Shown here: one piece after another, positions 1 to 7,822 of the stretch | Layout: every line of letters starts with the position of its first letter | Numbering within the stretch: position 1 is the first letter of the stretch | Origin: UBA6623 sp965217195 | GTDB taxonomy: Bacteria; Acidobacteriota; Terriglobia; Bryobacterales; UBA6623 | Length of the DNA stretch: 64,000 bases | Direction: 5' to 3' | NCBI GenBank assembly: GCA_965217195.1 | Contig: CBDCHL010000003.1 | Coordinates: forward strand, 992,001-1,056,000 | Translations under genes and position numbers: made by a program | The notes under the pieces: generated by a model | The model's input: the letters and a program-made list of their open reading frames with translations, nothing else | What the model was told of the DNA's origin: nothing | Database searches by the model: none

Positions 1-495
1 ATGCGCTTCCGAATCGCGATGTGGGATCGCCGGATGCACAAGACGGGGCTGGAGCGGACAGCCCGCCTGTTGCACGGCAGGTTCAACGATGGTTGGCAGC
101 GCTGCGACGAGCAGGGATTCCGTTTGCAGCAGGCGGTCGGGGGACGGCTGCGGAGTGCGGAAGGTAGGCTGCGCGCCGCGAGCACTTCTTTGCTCGCGCG
201 AGACATAAGGCTGTCGATGGCTCGCTCCCGCTCGCGGCTGGAAGGGCTGGACGGGCGCCTGGAACCCGGTCTCCGACGACGCTTCGAAAGGCTGGCTGCT
301 GGGCTCGACTCGCTCGACCGCCAACGCGAGAGCCTAAGCCCGCTGAACGTGCTGGAACGGGGCTACGCGATTGTTCAAGACCAGGCCGGCGCGGTGGTTC
401 GCGAGTCCGCACAGACGGAGGTGGGCGATCCGTTGCGGGTGCGGTTGCATCGGGGTGGGCTGCGAGTTCGGGTTGATGAGCGCGAACAGCAGTAA
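1..495 (+). CDS. xseA: Exodeoxyribonuclease VII large subunit, C-terminal part (cut by window edge)
   Basis: This is the C-terminal 164 residues of the large subunit of exonuclease VII, which degrades single-stranded DNA in the cytoplasm together with the small subunit XseB. The reading frame is open from the first base, so the N-terminal OB-fold and most of the catalytic domain lie outside the window. What is visible is an Arg/Leu-rich helical stretch (about residues 15-112), as expected for the long coiled coil that binds XseB. It is followed by SPLNVLERGYAIV at residues 113-125, the conserved motif of the family's C-terminal end. The in-frame ATG at base 1 is not taken as the true start. 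No xseB-like ORF follows; the next gene is unrelated. Confidence 0.9.
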   Translation: MRFRIAMWDRRMHKTGLERTARLLHGRFNDGWQRCDEQGFRLQQAVGGRLRSAEGRLRAASTSLLARDIRLSMARSRSRLEGLDGRLEPGLRRRFERLAAGLDSLDRQRESLSPLNVLERGYAIVQDQAGAVVRESAQTEVGDPLRVRLHRGGLRVRVDEREQQ

Positions 496-587
496 CTCGT
501 CATCGGGTGTGTCCGAATAGATCAATAGAGAGTGCAGCAGTTGCCGGGCTTCGTGAGGCTCCGAGGAGGGCGGATCGGCCCGCGGCC

Positions 588-593
588 TATAAT
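588..593 (+). promoter_or_regulatory. Candidate -10 box upstream of the TlpA-like gene
   Basis: A perfect TATAAT lies 23 bases before the ATG at 617. No good -35 hexamer is seen 16-18 bases upstream, so this is only a partial promoter match. Confidence 0.3.
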
Positions 594-616
594 CAGAGAG
601 AACGTTGGAGTAGGAC

Positions 617-1141
617 ATGAAAAGGATTTTCGGAGTGTCGGCTTTATTGGTTCTCGTCGCTGTCTTCGCGGCGGGTTGCGGCGATGTCTCGAACGATGCG
701 TCGGCCCGAGTGGCCGCGGCGACCGGTCCTCGCGACCCGGCTCCCGACTTTACGCTCAAGGACATTGAAGGTCGCGACGTAAGGCTATCCGACTACGAGG
801 GCAAAGTCGTGCTGCTGAATTTCTGGGCGACCTGGTGCGGCCCTTGCAAGATCGAAATGCCCTGGTTCGTCGAATTCCAGCAGAAATATAAAGATCGGGG
901 CTTTTCCGTGATCGCCGTCTCGATGGACGAGGAAGGCTGGGACGTTGTGCGGCCCTTCCTCGACGACCTGAAGCCGAACTTTCCCGTGGTGATCGGCAAC
1001 GACGAGATGGGCGACGAATTCGGCGGAGTGGTGGCGTTGCCGACGACCTTCATCATCGACAAGGAAGGCAAGATCGCCTCAAGCCATCAAGGTCTGGTCA
1101 GCAAGGGTGATTACGAGGACGAGATCGAGGAACTGCTCTAG
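617..1141 (+). CDS. TlpA/ResA-like thioredoxin-fold lipoprotein
   Basis: A 174-residue thiol-disulfide oxidoreductase of the TlpA/ResA family. The N-terminus is a lipoprotein signal: a hydrophobic stretch (residues 5-19) ending in FAAGC with the lipidation cysteine at 21, so the protein should be anchored in a membrane facing the periplasm. The thioredoxin fold follows, with the active site WCGPC at residues 73-77 after the strand VVLLNFWAT, and a conserved cis-Pro region near ALPTTFIID. TlpA/ResA proteins reduce cysteines of apocytochromes or other envelope proteins. The next gene, 42 bases downstream on the same strand, resembles the N-terminal domain of DsbD, so the two may form a reductant-passing pair; that link is inference. 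The ATG at 617 is preceded by a GGAGTAGGA stretch. Confidence 0.88.
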   Translation: MKRIFGVSALLVLVAVFAAGCGDVSNDASARVAAATGPRDPAPDFTLKDIEGRDVRLSDYEGKVVLLNFWATWCGPCKIEMPWFVEFQQKYKDRGFSVIAVSMDEEGWDVVRPFLDDLKPNFPVVIGNDEMGDEFGGVVALPTTFIIDKEGKIASSHQGLVSKGDYEDEIEELL

Positions 1142-1183
1142 GGGTTTGGCGGCCGATCGGCGTCAGCCCGACTCCAATTTCAC

Positions 1184-1663
1184 ATGGCGTTGACGAGGAT
1201 TGCGGTATGTTTAGCGGCGGCGCTGCTCTTTGGCGCCCCGGCGGCGGCGCAATCGTTCCGGGGTTTTCAGGCGCTTTCGGTCGTGCCGCCGGAACCCGTG
1301 TTTCTCGAAACCGGTAAGGAAGTGGTTGTTCCGCTAACGCTGCGCATCCGTCCCGGATACCACGTCAATTCGAATCGCCCGGCCGAAGACTACCTCATTC
1401 CGACCAAGCTCCGTTGGGACGCCGCTCCGCTCGCACTGAAGTCGATCGACTACCCCGCCGGCGAGCACGTCACCTACTCGTATTCGGCGAAACCATTGTC
1501 CGTCTACTCGGGGAAGGTTCGGGTTGTTTCTATTTTCACGGCGCCGAAGTCTCCCGCGGCGGATCTCAAAGCCCTGACGGGCAGCCTGCGCTATCAAGCC
1601 TGCAACGACAAGGCTTGTTTTCCACCTCAGACGATTGCGGTCAAGGTTCCGGTGTTGCGGTAG
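1184..1663 (+). CDS. Stand-alone DsbD N-terminal-domain-like exported protein
   Basis: A 159-residue exported protein with a signal peptide (about residues 1-22, ending in APAAAQ). The remainder resembles the periplasmic alpha domain of the thiol:disulfide interchange protein DsbD: an immunoglobulin-like beta sandwich with the RPGYHVNSNRP segment and, near the end, YQACNDKACFPP. The paired cysteines at 140 and 145 match the redox pair of the DsbD alpha domain. The transmembrane part and C-terminal thioredoxin domain of DsbD are absent, and no fused or adjacent DsbD core is seen. The gene follows a TlpA-like lipoprotein at 42 bases, suggesting co-transcription. It may pass electrons between an unlinked membrane transporter and periplasmic clients. 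No clear ribosome-binding site is visible before the ATG, so the start is moderately certain. Confidence 0.8.
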   Translation: MALTRIAVCLAAALLFGAPAAAQSFRGFQALSVVPPEPVFLETGKEVVVPLTLRIRPGYHVNSNRPAEDYLIPTKLRWDAAPLALKSIDYPAGEHVTYSYSAKPLSVYSGKVRVVSIFTAPKSPAADLKALTGSLRYQACNDKACFPPQTIAVKVPVLR

Positions 1664-1819
1664 CGACACGAACCGGCCTGTTCGACCGTGCGCCGCCGCT
1701 ACTGGTCCTCAGCCGGTCGCTTTCGCTTACCCGGTTTCCGGCGGCGGACGGCCCAAAATCGACTTTCGTCCGACTTAGCGGCATACCGCTCGCCGGAGCA
1801 ATCGTCGATGACGTCGGCC

Positions 1820-2374
1820 CTATCGTTCGTCCTGTGAAGCTCTTGCGACGCCGGCCTCCCGCGCCCGTCCGATCAGGCCTGTTAGGTGCTTGGTGCCGAA
1901 CATGAGCCAGAATCCCAGGCCCAACTGAACACCCAAGGTGACGCAGGAAGCCACCAGACTCGGCCACCAGTCAGACAGCATCTCAGCCTCATTCCGCGCC
2001 GCCACGAGCACAATCGCGTTCGTAGCCTTCGGGAAGGCTTCCGAAACAACGTAAACGCCAATCAGAGAGACGCCTATTCCCAGAATACCGGCACTGTCGA
2101 TCTCGGTTTCCTCGCCAGTGGATTTGGATTGAGGGACAACGTCCAGCATTAGGTCGGCAAGCCAGTCGGCCTTGAGCCAAAGCCAGAGCACTAAGGCGGC
2201 GTATCCGGCTGTGAGCAGGACCAAAGGGGCGATAGACCATATTTGGTCTTGCGTACTTCCGAAACGGACCGCCGTAATAACGTTCATCGGGACAACGTTC
2301 AGCATCCCGATGAAGAGATAGACGGCCATCGCCCTCGAAAAGATGAAAGCAAGCTCCTTCGTTGTCATTGCCAC
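1820..2374 (-). CDS. Hypothetical multi-pass membrane protein
   Basis: A 184-residue protein that I do not recognise. It has about four hydrophobic segments: residues 15-38, 46-68, 92-112 and 138-160. A polar loop rich in Ser/Thr/Glu (about 80-92) separates the second and third, and a short basic tail closes the protein. No catalytic or binding motif is apparent. It is convergent with the DsbD-like gene and divergent from the toxin-antitoxin pair, so it is probably a single-gene unit. The ATG start is preceded by AAGGAGCGTGG on the coding strand, a fair ribosome-binding site. The segment pattern supports an integral membrane protein, but no function is proposed. Confidence 0.55.
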   Translation of the reverse strand: MAMTTKELAFIFSRAMAVYLFIGMLNVVPMNVITAVRFGSTQDQIWSIAPLVLLTAGYAALVLWLWLKADWLADLMLDVVPQSKSTGEETEIDSAGILGIGVSLIGVYVVSEAFPKATNAIVLVAARNEAEMLSDWWPSLVASCVTLGVQLGLGFWLMFGTKHLTGLIGRAREAGVARASQDER

Positions 2375-2514
2375 GCTCCTTCAGCGCTTGCCCGGCGCCC
2401 CGAGTCGCAGGCCAATCAAGTTACTTGCGAGCCAGCGCGAGGCGGCCGCTATCGCCCGGGAGGCTCTGCCAAGCGAGTCGTTTGGATTTGACGGCGGGGC
2501 AGGTCTGAGTTCCC

Positions 2515-2542
2515 TTTGGTACACATCATACATGTGTATAAT
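2515..2542 (+). promoter_or_regulatory. Promoter and operator-like inverted repeat of the toxin-antitoxin operon
   Basis: A perfect TATAAT (2537-2542) with a weak TTTGGT at 2515-2520 gives a 16-base spacer. Between them lies a 7-bp inverted repeat: TACACAT (2520-2526), 5-base gap, ATGTGTA (2532-2538). The second arm overlaps the -10 box, the usual place for autoregulation by a ribbon-helix-helix antitoxin. The antitoxin start is 26 bases downstream. Binding is inferred from position and symmetry. Confidence 0.55.
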
Positions 2543-2568
2543 CAGGTTAAGCGAGGCCCCGTTCCCGG

Positions 2569-2832
2569 ATGAACAAGAGAATCAACATCACCTTGCCTGC
2601 CGAAACGATCCAGTTGATAGATCAAGTCACGGCCAAGGGCGGTCGGAGTCGGTTGATCGACCATGCGGTCAAGCACTATGTTGACAGTCTTAGCCGCCGG
2701 CGTCTTCGGCGGGAACTCGAACAGGGAGCGGTCGCGCAAGCGGAGCGCGACTTGAAACTCGCGGAGGATTGGTTTCCCCTCGACGAGGAAGCATGGGCAA
2801 GCGAGAAGGGTAACACGGCCCAGGCGTGGTGA
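2569..2832 (+). CDS. Ribbon-helix-helix antitoxin of a MazEF-like pair
   Basis: An 87-residue putative antitoxin. The first 45 residues look like a ribbon-helix-helix DNA-binding domain: the strand KRINITLPAE, then helix ETIQLIDQVTAK, a GGRSRLID turn and helix HAVKHYVDSL. The rest is a highly charged Arg/Glu helix (46-70) and an acidic tail, as expected for the part that wraps around and blocks the toxin. It sits immediately upstream of a MazF/PemK-like sequence whose frame overlaps its 3' end. An inverted repeat overlapping the promoter -10 box at 2520-2538 is a likely autoregulatory operator. The family is called from the layout and the MazF partner, so the antitoxin subfamily is not fixed. 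Confidence 0.75.
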   Translation: MNKRINITLPAETIQLIDQVTAKGGRSRLIDHAVKHYVDSLSRRRLRRELEQGAVAQAERDLKLAEDWFPLDEEAWASEKGNTAQAW

Positions 2833-3163
2833 GGTTTACCTCGTTTCGTTTGACCCGACTGTCGGCTCGGAAATCCGGAAGACTCGACCGGCGCTCGTCC
2901 TGCAAAACGACGTTTCAAATCGACTCAGCCCGCTTACGATCGTTGCCGCGATCAGTTCCAAGTTTCGTGACCCACCCTACCCGACCGATGTGCTTCTGCG
3001 GCCTCCCGACGGGGGACTCGATATCCCGTCGGCTATCCTGCTCAACCAGATACGCTCGGTAGACAAACGACGCCTGTTGAGGCACCTGGGAACAGCCCAT
3101 CCCGCGACGATGGAGCGAGTGGACCGGGCATTGTTAATCAGCTTGGGTTTGATCGATCTGTGA
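2793..3163 (+). pseudogene. MazF/PemK-like endoribonuclease toxin with a frameshift near its start
   Basis: From 2810 to 3163 the frame encodes a clear MazF/PemK-type mRNA interferase: RRGEVYLVSFDPTVGSEIRK, then TRPALVLQND, TIVAAISSK, and SAILLNQIRSVDK near the end, all in family order. However, that frame has no ATG, GTG or TTG upstream. The natural start, the ATG at 2793 overlapping the antitoxin by 40 bases, opens a different frame: it reads six codons and stops at TAA (2811-2813). One extra G in the GGG run at 2808-2810 would join this start to the toxin frame and give a protein of about 122 residues. So the gene is either inactivated by a 1-base deletion, carries an assembly error, or relies on a -1 slip. 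The first two are more likely, since the site is not a classical slippery heptamer. Confidence 0.75.
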
Positions 3164-3224
3164 TTATCCGGATCGCGAGCGGTTCCAAGGGACGGGTAAG
3201 GCCGCCCCTACAATAACTAAACGC

Positions 3225-5126
3225 ATGCCGGACAGCCCTACGCCGTCCCGCGCGCCGAGCGCGGAGTATTCGAGCCGCTTGGAGTCGCGCCGCGCTGCTC
3301 TGGCCGACCACGAGAAACAGCATCGGTCGTTGGGCAACTTTCGAGTGCTGGTGCTTGTTGCCGCGGCGGCTACGGCCTATGCGGGGTTCGGCCGCGATGT
3401 ATTTTCGGGCTGGTGGCTGATTGTTCCGGCGGTCGTGTTCTTTTGGTTGGGGTCGCGACTGCAGCGGGTCGAGACCGAACGGACCGTCCTAGCGCGCGCC
3501 GTCGCATTCTACGAACGTGCGCAGGCACGCCTGGAAGGTCGTTGGCAAGACCACGGCCCCGACGGTTCGCGCTTTCTTGTTGAGCATCACCTTTATGCCC
3601 GCGACCTCGATGTTTTTGGGGAGGCGTCGCTGTTTCGGTTGCTCTCCAACGCCCGAACCCGTATGGGGGAAGAGACGCTGGCCGCCTGGCTGAGCGCCCC
3701 CGCGGCCCCCAACGTCGTCGAAGAGCGTCAGCAGGCCGTTGTGGAGCTGGCACCGAGCCTCGACCTGCGCGAAGACCTGGCCGTGATGGGCGAGGACGTG
3801 GAAGCCGGCGTTCATCCCGCAGCTTTGGCGGCTTGGGGCGAGAGAGAGCCTTTGATCGAGAACGGTCCGTTTCGCGCCGTCGCCCGCGTGTTGTCGCTGC
3901 TGGGCGCGGGAGCGATTGCGGCCTTTTTTGTCTACATTGCGGCGGGACTGAAAGTCATCGAACCGGCACCCACGACCCTGGTCACGGTGGTCGTCTACTT
4001 CGCGGTCGCCGCCGTCACTCTGGTGGGCGTGATGCTGCGGTTCAAGAGCCGTACCGACCGTATTATCGAAGAGGTCGACGCGGCTGCCGCCGATCTCGCG
4101 CTACTCTCCGGCGTGCTCGCCAGGCTGGAAGCCGAGCAATTCACTTCGCCGCGGTTGCGGGCGCTGCGGGCCGAGTTGGACGTCGAGGGAAAAGCGCCCT
4201 CCTATTGCATTCGACGGCTGAACTTTCTGACCGACCTGGTGGATTCCCGCCATAACCAGTTCGTCGCCTGGATCGGGCCGTTTCTGTTGTGGGACCTGCA
4301 TCTCGCCTATGCGCTCGAGGATTGGCGTCGCGGATCGGGGCCGGCCCTGCGGCGTTGGCTGAACGCGGTGGGAGAGATGGAAGCGCTCTCGTCGCTTGCC
4401 GGTTATTGCTATGAGCACCCCGACGACGTGTTCCCGGAATTCGTCACGGAATCGCCCGTTTTCGACGGCGGGGAGTTGCAACACCCGCTACTCGCCGAGG
4501 ATGTTGCGATCGCGAACGACGTGAAGATCGGGAGCGACTTGCGAGTCCTGGTCGTCAGCGGCTCGAATATGTCGGGCAAGAGCACGTTGCTGCGTACCGT
4601 GGGCCTCAACACGGTGTTGGCGCAGGCGGGCGCGCCGGTGAGGGCAAAGCGATTGCGGCTTTCGCAGCTGAGCGTGGGGGCTTCGATTCAGATCCAAGAT
4701 TCGCTCCAGGAAGGGACCTCGCGCTTTTTCGCCGAGATCACGCGTCTAGGCCGGATCATGGCGAAGGCCCGCGCCGGGTCCGGCGTGCAGGAAGCCGAGC
4801 CGGCCGCCACGGAGCGCGAAACCGACACGCCGCCGGTGCTGTTCCTGGTCGATGAACTTCTCCACGGTACTAACTCGCACGACCGCCGCATCGGGGCCGA
4901 AGCGATCGTGCGAGGCCTGGTCGACCACCGCGGCATCGGGCTGGTCACGACGCACGACCTCGCCCTGGCGCATATCGCCGATGCCCTGGGTCCCGCCGGC
5001 AGGAACGTGCACTTTGAAGATCACCTCGAAGATGGCCACATGCGTTTCGACTACCGCTTGCGCCCCGGCGTCGTCGAGAAGAGCAACGCCATCGCTCTGA
5101 TGCGCTCGGTCGGTTTGGACGTGTAA
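3225..5126 (+). CDS. MutS-family ATPase-like protein with membrane segments
   Basis: A 633-residue protein whose C-terminal third is a MutS-type ABC ATPase. The Walker A GSNMSGKST is at residues 446-454, Walker B LFLVDE ends at D543/E544, followed by LLHGTNSHDR and the H-loop region LVTTHD. The N-terminal mismatch-recognition domain of MutS is missing. Instead there are two pairs of hydrophobic segments, at about residues 39-76 and 218-262, suggesting membrane anchoring. Proteins of this layout are annotated as MutS-related, and their substrate is not established to my knowledge. It stands alone on its strand with no mutL nearby. The start at 3225 is the first ATG and no alternative is clearly better. 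The ATPase assignment is firm; a DNA-repair role is not. Confidence 0.8.
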   Translation: MPDSPTPSRAPSAEYSSRLESRRAALADHEKQHRSLGNFRVLVLVAAAATAYAGFGRDVFSGWWLIVPAVVFFWLGSRLQRVETERTVLARAVAFYERAQARLEGRWQDHGPDGSRFLVEHHLYARDLDVFGEASLFRLLSNARTRMGEETLAAWLSAPAAPNVVEERQQAVVELAPSLDLREDLAVMGEDVEAGVHPAALAAWGEREPLIENGPFRAVARVLSLLGAGAIAAFFVYIAAGLKVIEPAPTTLVTVVVYFAVAAVTLVGVMLRFKSRTDRIIEEVDAAAADLALLSGVLARLEAEQFTSPRLRALRAELDVEGKAPSYCIRRLNFLTDLVDSRHNQFVAWIGPFLLWDLHLAYALEDWRRGSGPALRRWLNAVGEMEALSSLAGYCYEHPDDVFPEFVTESPVFDGGELQHPLLAEDVAIANDVKIGSDLRVLVVSGSNMSGKSTLLRTVGLNTVLAQAGAPVRAKRLRLSQLSVGASIQIQDSLQEGTSRFFAEITRLGRIMAKARAGSGVQEAEPAATERETDTPPVLFLVDELLHGTNSHDRRIGAEAIVRGLVDHRGIGLVTTHDLALAHIADALGPAGRNVHFEDHLEDGHMRFDYRLRPGVVEKSNAIALMRSVGLDV

Positions 5127-5486
5127 GTTCGATAATCCGATGCCCTGTCCGACGGGCGTTTCTTGTCCTTGGCGGACGCCGCGAAGGCCCGCTCGCCCCA
5201 CATGCCGGAGTCGGGGAGCTACTGCGGCCGTTGCGAGCCGTTCTTGGAACCGTAGGTCCTTCTACTAGGGGGCGGCGACACGGCGCACGCGACCTCGAAT
5301 TGTGATCCTCCCTAGGCTGCTGTAACGTAGCCCGCCGCTCCGCGTTGTCGGGCCGCGAGAACCCGGATTTTTCCCTATTGACTGGCTCGTTCGGGAGCGC
5401 TAGGCTGAGGGTGAATTGAGGCCGAATCGAGGCAGAGGCGCGCCGCGAACCGTACTTTAGGAACAGGTTATCCGGCGACACGTACC
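5127..5486. other. Intergenic region, 360 bp
   Basis: No ORF with coding character is seen. The only recognisable element is a promoter-like pair near its right end (5378-5406). Confidence 0.5.
5378..5406 (+). promoter_or_regulatory. Candidate sigma-70 promoter for the gene at 5487
   Basis: TTGACT at 5378-5383 and TAGGCT at 5401-5406 are separated by exactly 17 bases and lie about 80 bases before the ATG at 5487. The match is by eye to the consensus. Confidence 0.45.
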
Positions 5487-6056
5487 ATGAACCGCTACCA
5501 CCCGGCGAGACAGCACCTTCCGGCAGGCTTGGTCGCCGCCGGACTAGGTCTGTTCTCGACGTGGTGTGGGATGAGCTGGCCGCCGGCGTTCATTCCGGCC
5601 GGTGTGTTCATGGGTTGGTCGGTGATTCTCTACTACCTGTCCACGCGGCCTGTGATCGAGATCCGTGAATCCGGCTTCCGGATCGGCTCGGAAATGTTCT
5701 ATTGGCACCATGTTGGGCGCCTCGATTCGACGGTTTGGAACTCCCCTTTGTTGCTCCGCATCACCCTGCGCAGCGGCCGCAAAGTCCGGTTGCTCTACCC
5801 GGGCGACATGGAATCTTGTCGTCGTCTCCTGCGCCAAATGAGGCGCATGGCTCGTGACGCGGTCATCGACGGTTTGCCCTACCGCGAGTATTGGGGCGAG
5901 ACTGCGCCGGCGCGCGTTGATCACGAAAAGCTGACCGCCCCGAAGCCGCGCATTGTGCGTCCGGAAGACGAACAAGAAATCGAGCAGCTCTTTCAGCAAC
6001 TAAGAACGGCCGGAAGCTTGGATTCGAAGACTTCGGCGCAAGATCGCCAAGACTGA
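5487..6056 (+). CDS. Hypothetical membrane protein, two N-terminal TM helices
   Basis: A 189-residue protein. Two adjacent hydrophobic helices (about residues 13-31 and 34-51) are followed by a cytoplasmic beta-rich stretch: VIEIRESGFRIG, MFYWHHVGRLD, LLLRITLRSGRKVRLLYPG. This arrangement is reminiscent of the PH-like domains of small bacterial membrane proteins, though I cannot confirm the family. The last 60 residues are charged and end in EQEIEQLFQQLR, probably a helix. It has its own promoter-like sequence at 5378-5406 and is convergent with the next gene. No enzymatic motif is visible. Confidence 0.6.
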   Translation: MNRYHPARQHLPAGLVAAGLGLFSTWCGMSWPPAFIPAGVFMGWSVILYYLSTRPVIEIRESGFRIGSEMFYWHHVGRLDSTVWNSPLLLRITLRSGRKVRLLYPGDMESCRRLLRQMRRMARDAVIDGLPYREYWGETAPARVDHEKLTAPKPRIVRPEDEQEIEQLFQQLRTAGSLDSKTSAQDRQD

Positions 6057-6088
6057 CCGATCCGCGGCGTTGGTATCGGTCAGATCGG

Positions 6089-6877
6089 TTATCGAGGGAA
6101 ATTCCCTTGGGTGGGACGCGGGAAATCCGCGGCGCAACGAAAACCGATCGTCGGACTCCGCTCCACGGCGCGCGCGAAACTGCGAAACGAACAGGTCAGA
6201 TACTTCGGCGGATCTAACCACGAACCGCCGCGCAAAACGCGGTACAGCCCTTCCTCGGGCCCGGCCGGATTCTGCTCCGGGGCCTGCTCGTAGTATTCCT
6301 TCGCATACCAATCCGAACACCACTCCCAGACGTTACCGACCATGTCACAAAGCCCGAAAGCATTTTCCGGAAACGCGCAGACATCGCCGGGGCCGTCGAT
6401 GCCGTCGTAACGGGCAAGCTTGTCCTTCTCGGGATCCGCGTCCCCCCAAGGGTACCTCAGCCCGTCGCGCAGCCCCCGGACAGCGCGCTCCCACTCCGCC
6501 TCGGTCGGCAACCGCCTGCCCGCCCATTCGCAATAAGCTGTCGCCTCATCCCAGGTAACGTTCACCACAGGGTGGTTTTCTTTGCCGGAAGGCGGCTTCC
6601 CTTCCGGCCAATAGTAGGGCGGCTTGCCGCCCGAGGCGGCGAGAAATTCCGCGAACTCGCGGTTCGTCGCCTCGTGCTTAGCAAGGTAGAAGGGATCGAC
6701 GATGATGCTGCGGACGGGGCGCGAGTCCTTCAGCAAGGTAGGGAACCAGATCAAGCCATCGTCGGGAAGCGAGTGTGAGCGCCCCCGCAAGAAGTCGCCG
6801 CCCGGAATGAAAACCATATCCGGCTCGGCGGCCGCAGCCGCAAGTGCGAAGCAAAGAAGCAGCAAAACAACTCGCAT
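6089..6877 (-). CDS. Exported FGE-sulfatase (SUMF1)-domain protein
   Basis: A 262-residue protein with a signal peptide (residues 1-17) and a single formylglycine-generating-enzyme fold. Family motifs appear in order: MVFIPGGDFLRG, HEATNREFAEFL, HPVVNVTWDEATAYCEWAG, RRLPTEAEWERA, GNVWEWCSDWY, LRGGSWLD and a terminal GFRCA. True formylglycine-generating enzymes use two cysteines spaced C-x4-C. Here only the second seems present (in YLTCSFRS), and the position five residues earlier is Pro. The protein is therefore probably not a functional sulfatase activator. Such exported SUMF1-domain proteins often have other or unknown roles. The gene lies 6 bases from the end of lipA on the same strand, so it is probably in the lipA transcript. 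Confidence 0.8.
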   Translation of the reverse strand: MRVVLLLLCFALAAAAAEPDMVFIPGGDFLRGRSHSLPDDGLIWFPTLLKDSRPVRSIIVDPFYLAKHEATNREFAEFLAASGGKPPYYWPEGKPPSGKENHPVVNVTWDEATAYCEWAGRRLPTEAEWERAVRGLRDGLRYPWGDADPEKDKLARYDGIDGPGDVCAFPENAFGLCDMVGNVWEWCSDWYAKEYYEQAPEQNPAGPEEGLYRVLRGGSWLDPPKYLTCSFRSFARAVERSPTIGFRCAADFPRPTQGNFPR

Positions 6878-6883
6878 AGGATC

Positions 6884-7822
6884 TTAAGATGCCGCGAGGC
6901 TTGCTGCAGCGCTTTCATCCGCGTGATAGGAACTTCGCACCAATGCGCCCGACTCGACGTGGCGGAACCCGAAGGACAGTGCGGCCTTCCGATACGTGGC
7001 GAATTCTTCGGGGGTGTAGTAGCGCTCGATAGCCAAATGATCGCGCGAGGGCCGCAAATACTGACCCAGCGTCAGGATGTCCACACCGTGGTCGGCCAGA
7101 TCGCGCATAACTTTAAGTATCTCTTCGTGCCGCTCGCCCAACCCGAGCATCATTCCCGATTTCGTGGGAATCTTCGGCGCCAAGCGCTTCGCCGTCACCA
7201 ACATATCGAGCGAGCGCTGGTAACGCGACCCGACACGCACTGTCCGGTAGAGGCGCGGGACGGTCTCGATATTGTGGTTCAGCACATCCGGCCGCGCCTC
7301 CAAAACGGTTCCCATCGCGGCCTGGGAGCCCTGAAAATCGGGCACCAACACTTCAACGCGACAGCCGGGGTTGCGGTCACGAATGGCCTCGATCGTCCGT
7401 GCGAAAATCTCAGCGCCGCCGTCACGGCGATCGTCACGGTTGACGCTCGTGACCACGGCATAGCGTAGACCCATCACAGCCACGGCATCAGCAACACGGC
7501 GTGGCTCGTCATAGTCGATCGTCAGCGGCGCGCCCTTCTGAACGGCGCAAAAACCGCAACGCCGCGTGCAAACATTCCCGAGAATCATGAACGTCGCCGT
7601 CCGCCGATTCCAGCAGTCGCCGACATTGGGACAAGCAGCGCTTTCGCAAACCGTATGCAAACCCAACCGCGTGATCAGCGACTTGAGCTCACGGTAATTG
7701 GATCCGCCGGGGGCGGCGACTTTGAGCCACGAGGGCTTCGGTCCGGCGGGATTCGGGAAAAGGCTCGGACCGGCCGAACCGTTCTCCTCGCCTGCCGCTC
7801 CGATCTGAACTAAAGGGTCCAT
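6884..7822 (-). CDS. lipA: Lipoyl synthase (radical SAM)
   Basis: Lipoyl synthase inserts two sulfurs into protein-bound octanoyl groups to make lipoate for pyruvate and 2-oxoglutarate dehydrogenases and the glycine cleavage system. Both iron-sulfur motifs are present: the auxiliary cluster cysteines 59, 64 and 70 (CESAACPNVGDC) and the radical-SAM CTRRCGFC cysteines 85, 89 and 92. The segments VTSVNRDD, LNHNIETV and MLGLGE and a C-terminal VRSSYHA with the conserved RSSY serine complete the family pattern. I chose the ATG at 7822, giving 312 residues. A GTG at 7846 would add 8 residues and cannot be excluded, as neither start has a strong ribosome-binding site. No lipB is seen nearby. Confidence 0.95.
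   Translation of the reverse strand: MDPLVQIGAAGEENGSAGPSLFPNPAGPKPSWLKVAAPGGSNYRELKSLITRLGLHTVCESAACPNVGDCWNRRTATFMILGNVCTRRCGFCAVQKGAPLTIDYDEPRRVADAVAVMGLRYAVVTSVNRDDRRDGGAEIFARTIEAIRDRNPGCRVEVLVPDFQGSQAAMGTVLEARPDVLNHNIETVPRLYRTVRVGSRYQRSLDMLVTAKRLAPKIPTKSGMMLGLGERHEEILKVMRDLADHGVDILTLGQYLRPSRDHLAIERYYTPEEFATYRKAALSFGFRHVESGALVRSSYHADESAAASLAAS

Noticed and set aside
2793..2813. Programmed -1 frameshift for the MazF-like toxin
   Set aside because: GAA GGG TAA is not a classical slippery heptamer and no downstream stimulating structure is evident. Deletion or assembly error is simpler.
5264..5300. A further copy of repeat A (GGCGACACGGCGC)
   Set aside because: Only a 13-base similarity without the paired arms. 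Likely chance.
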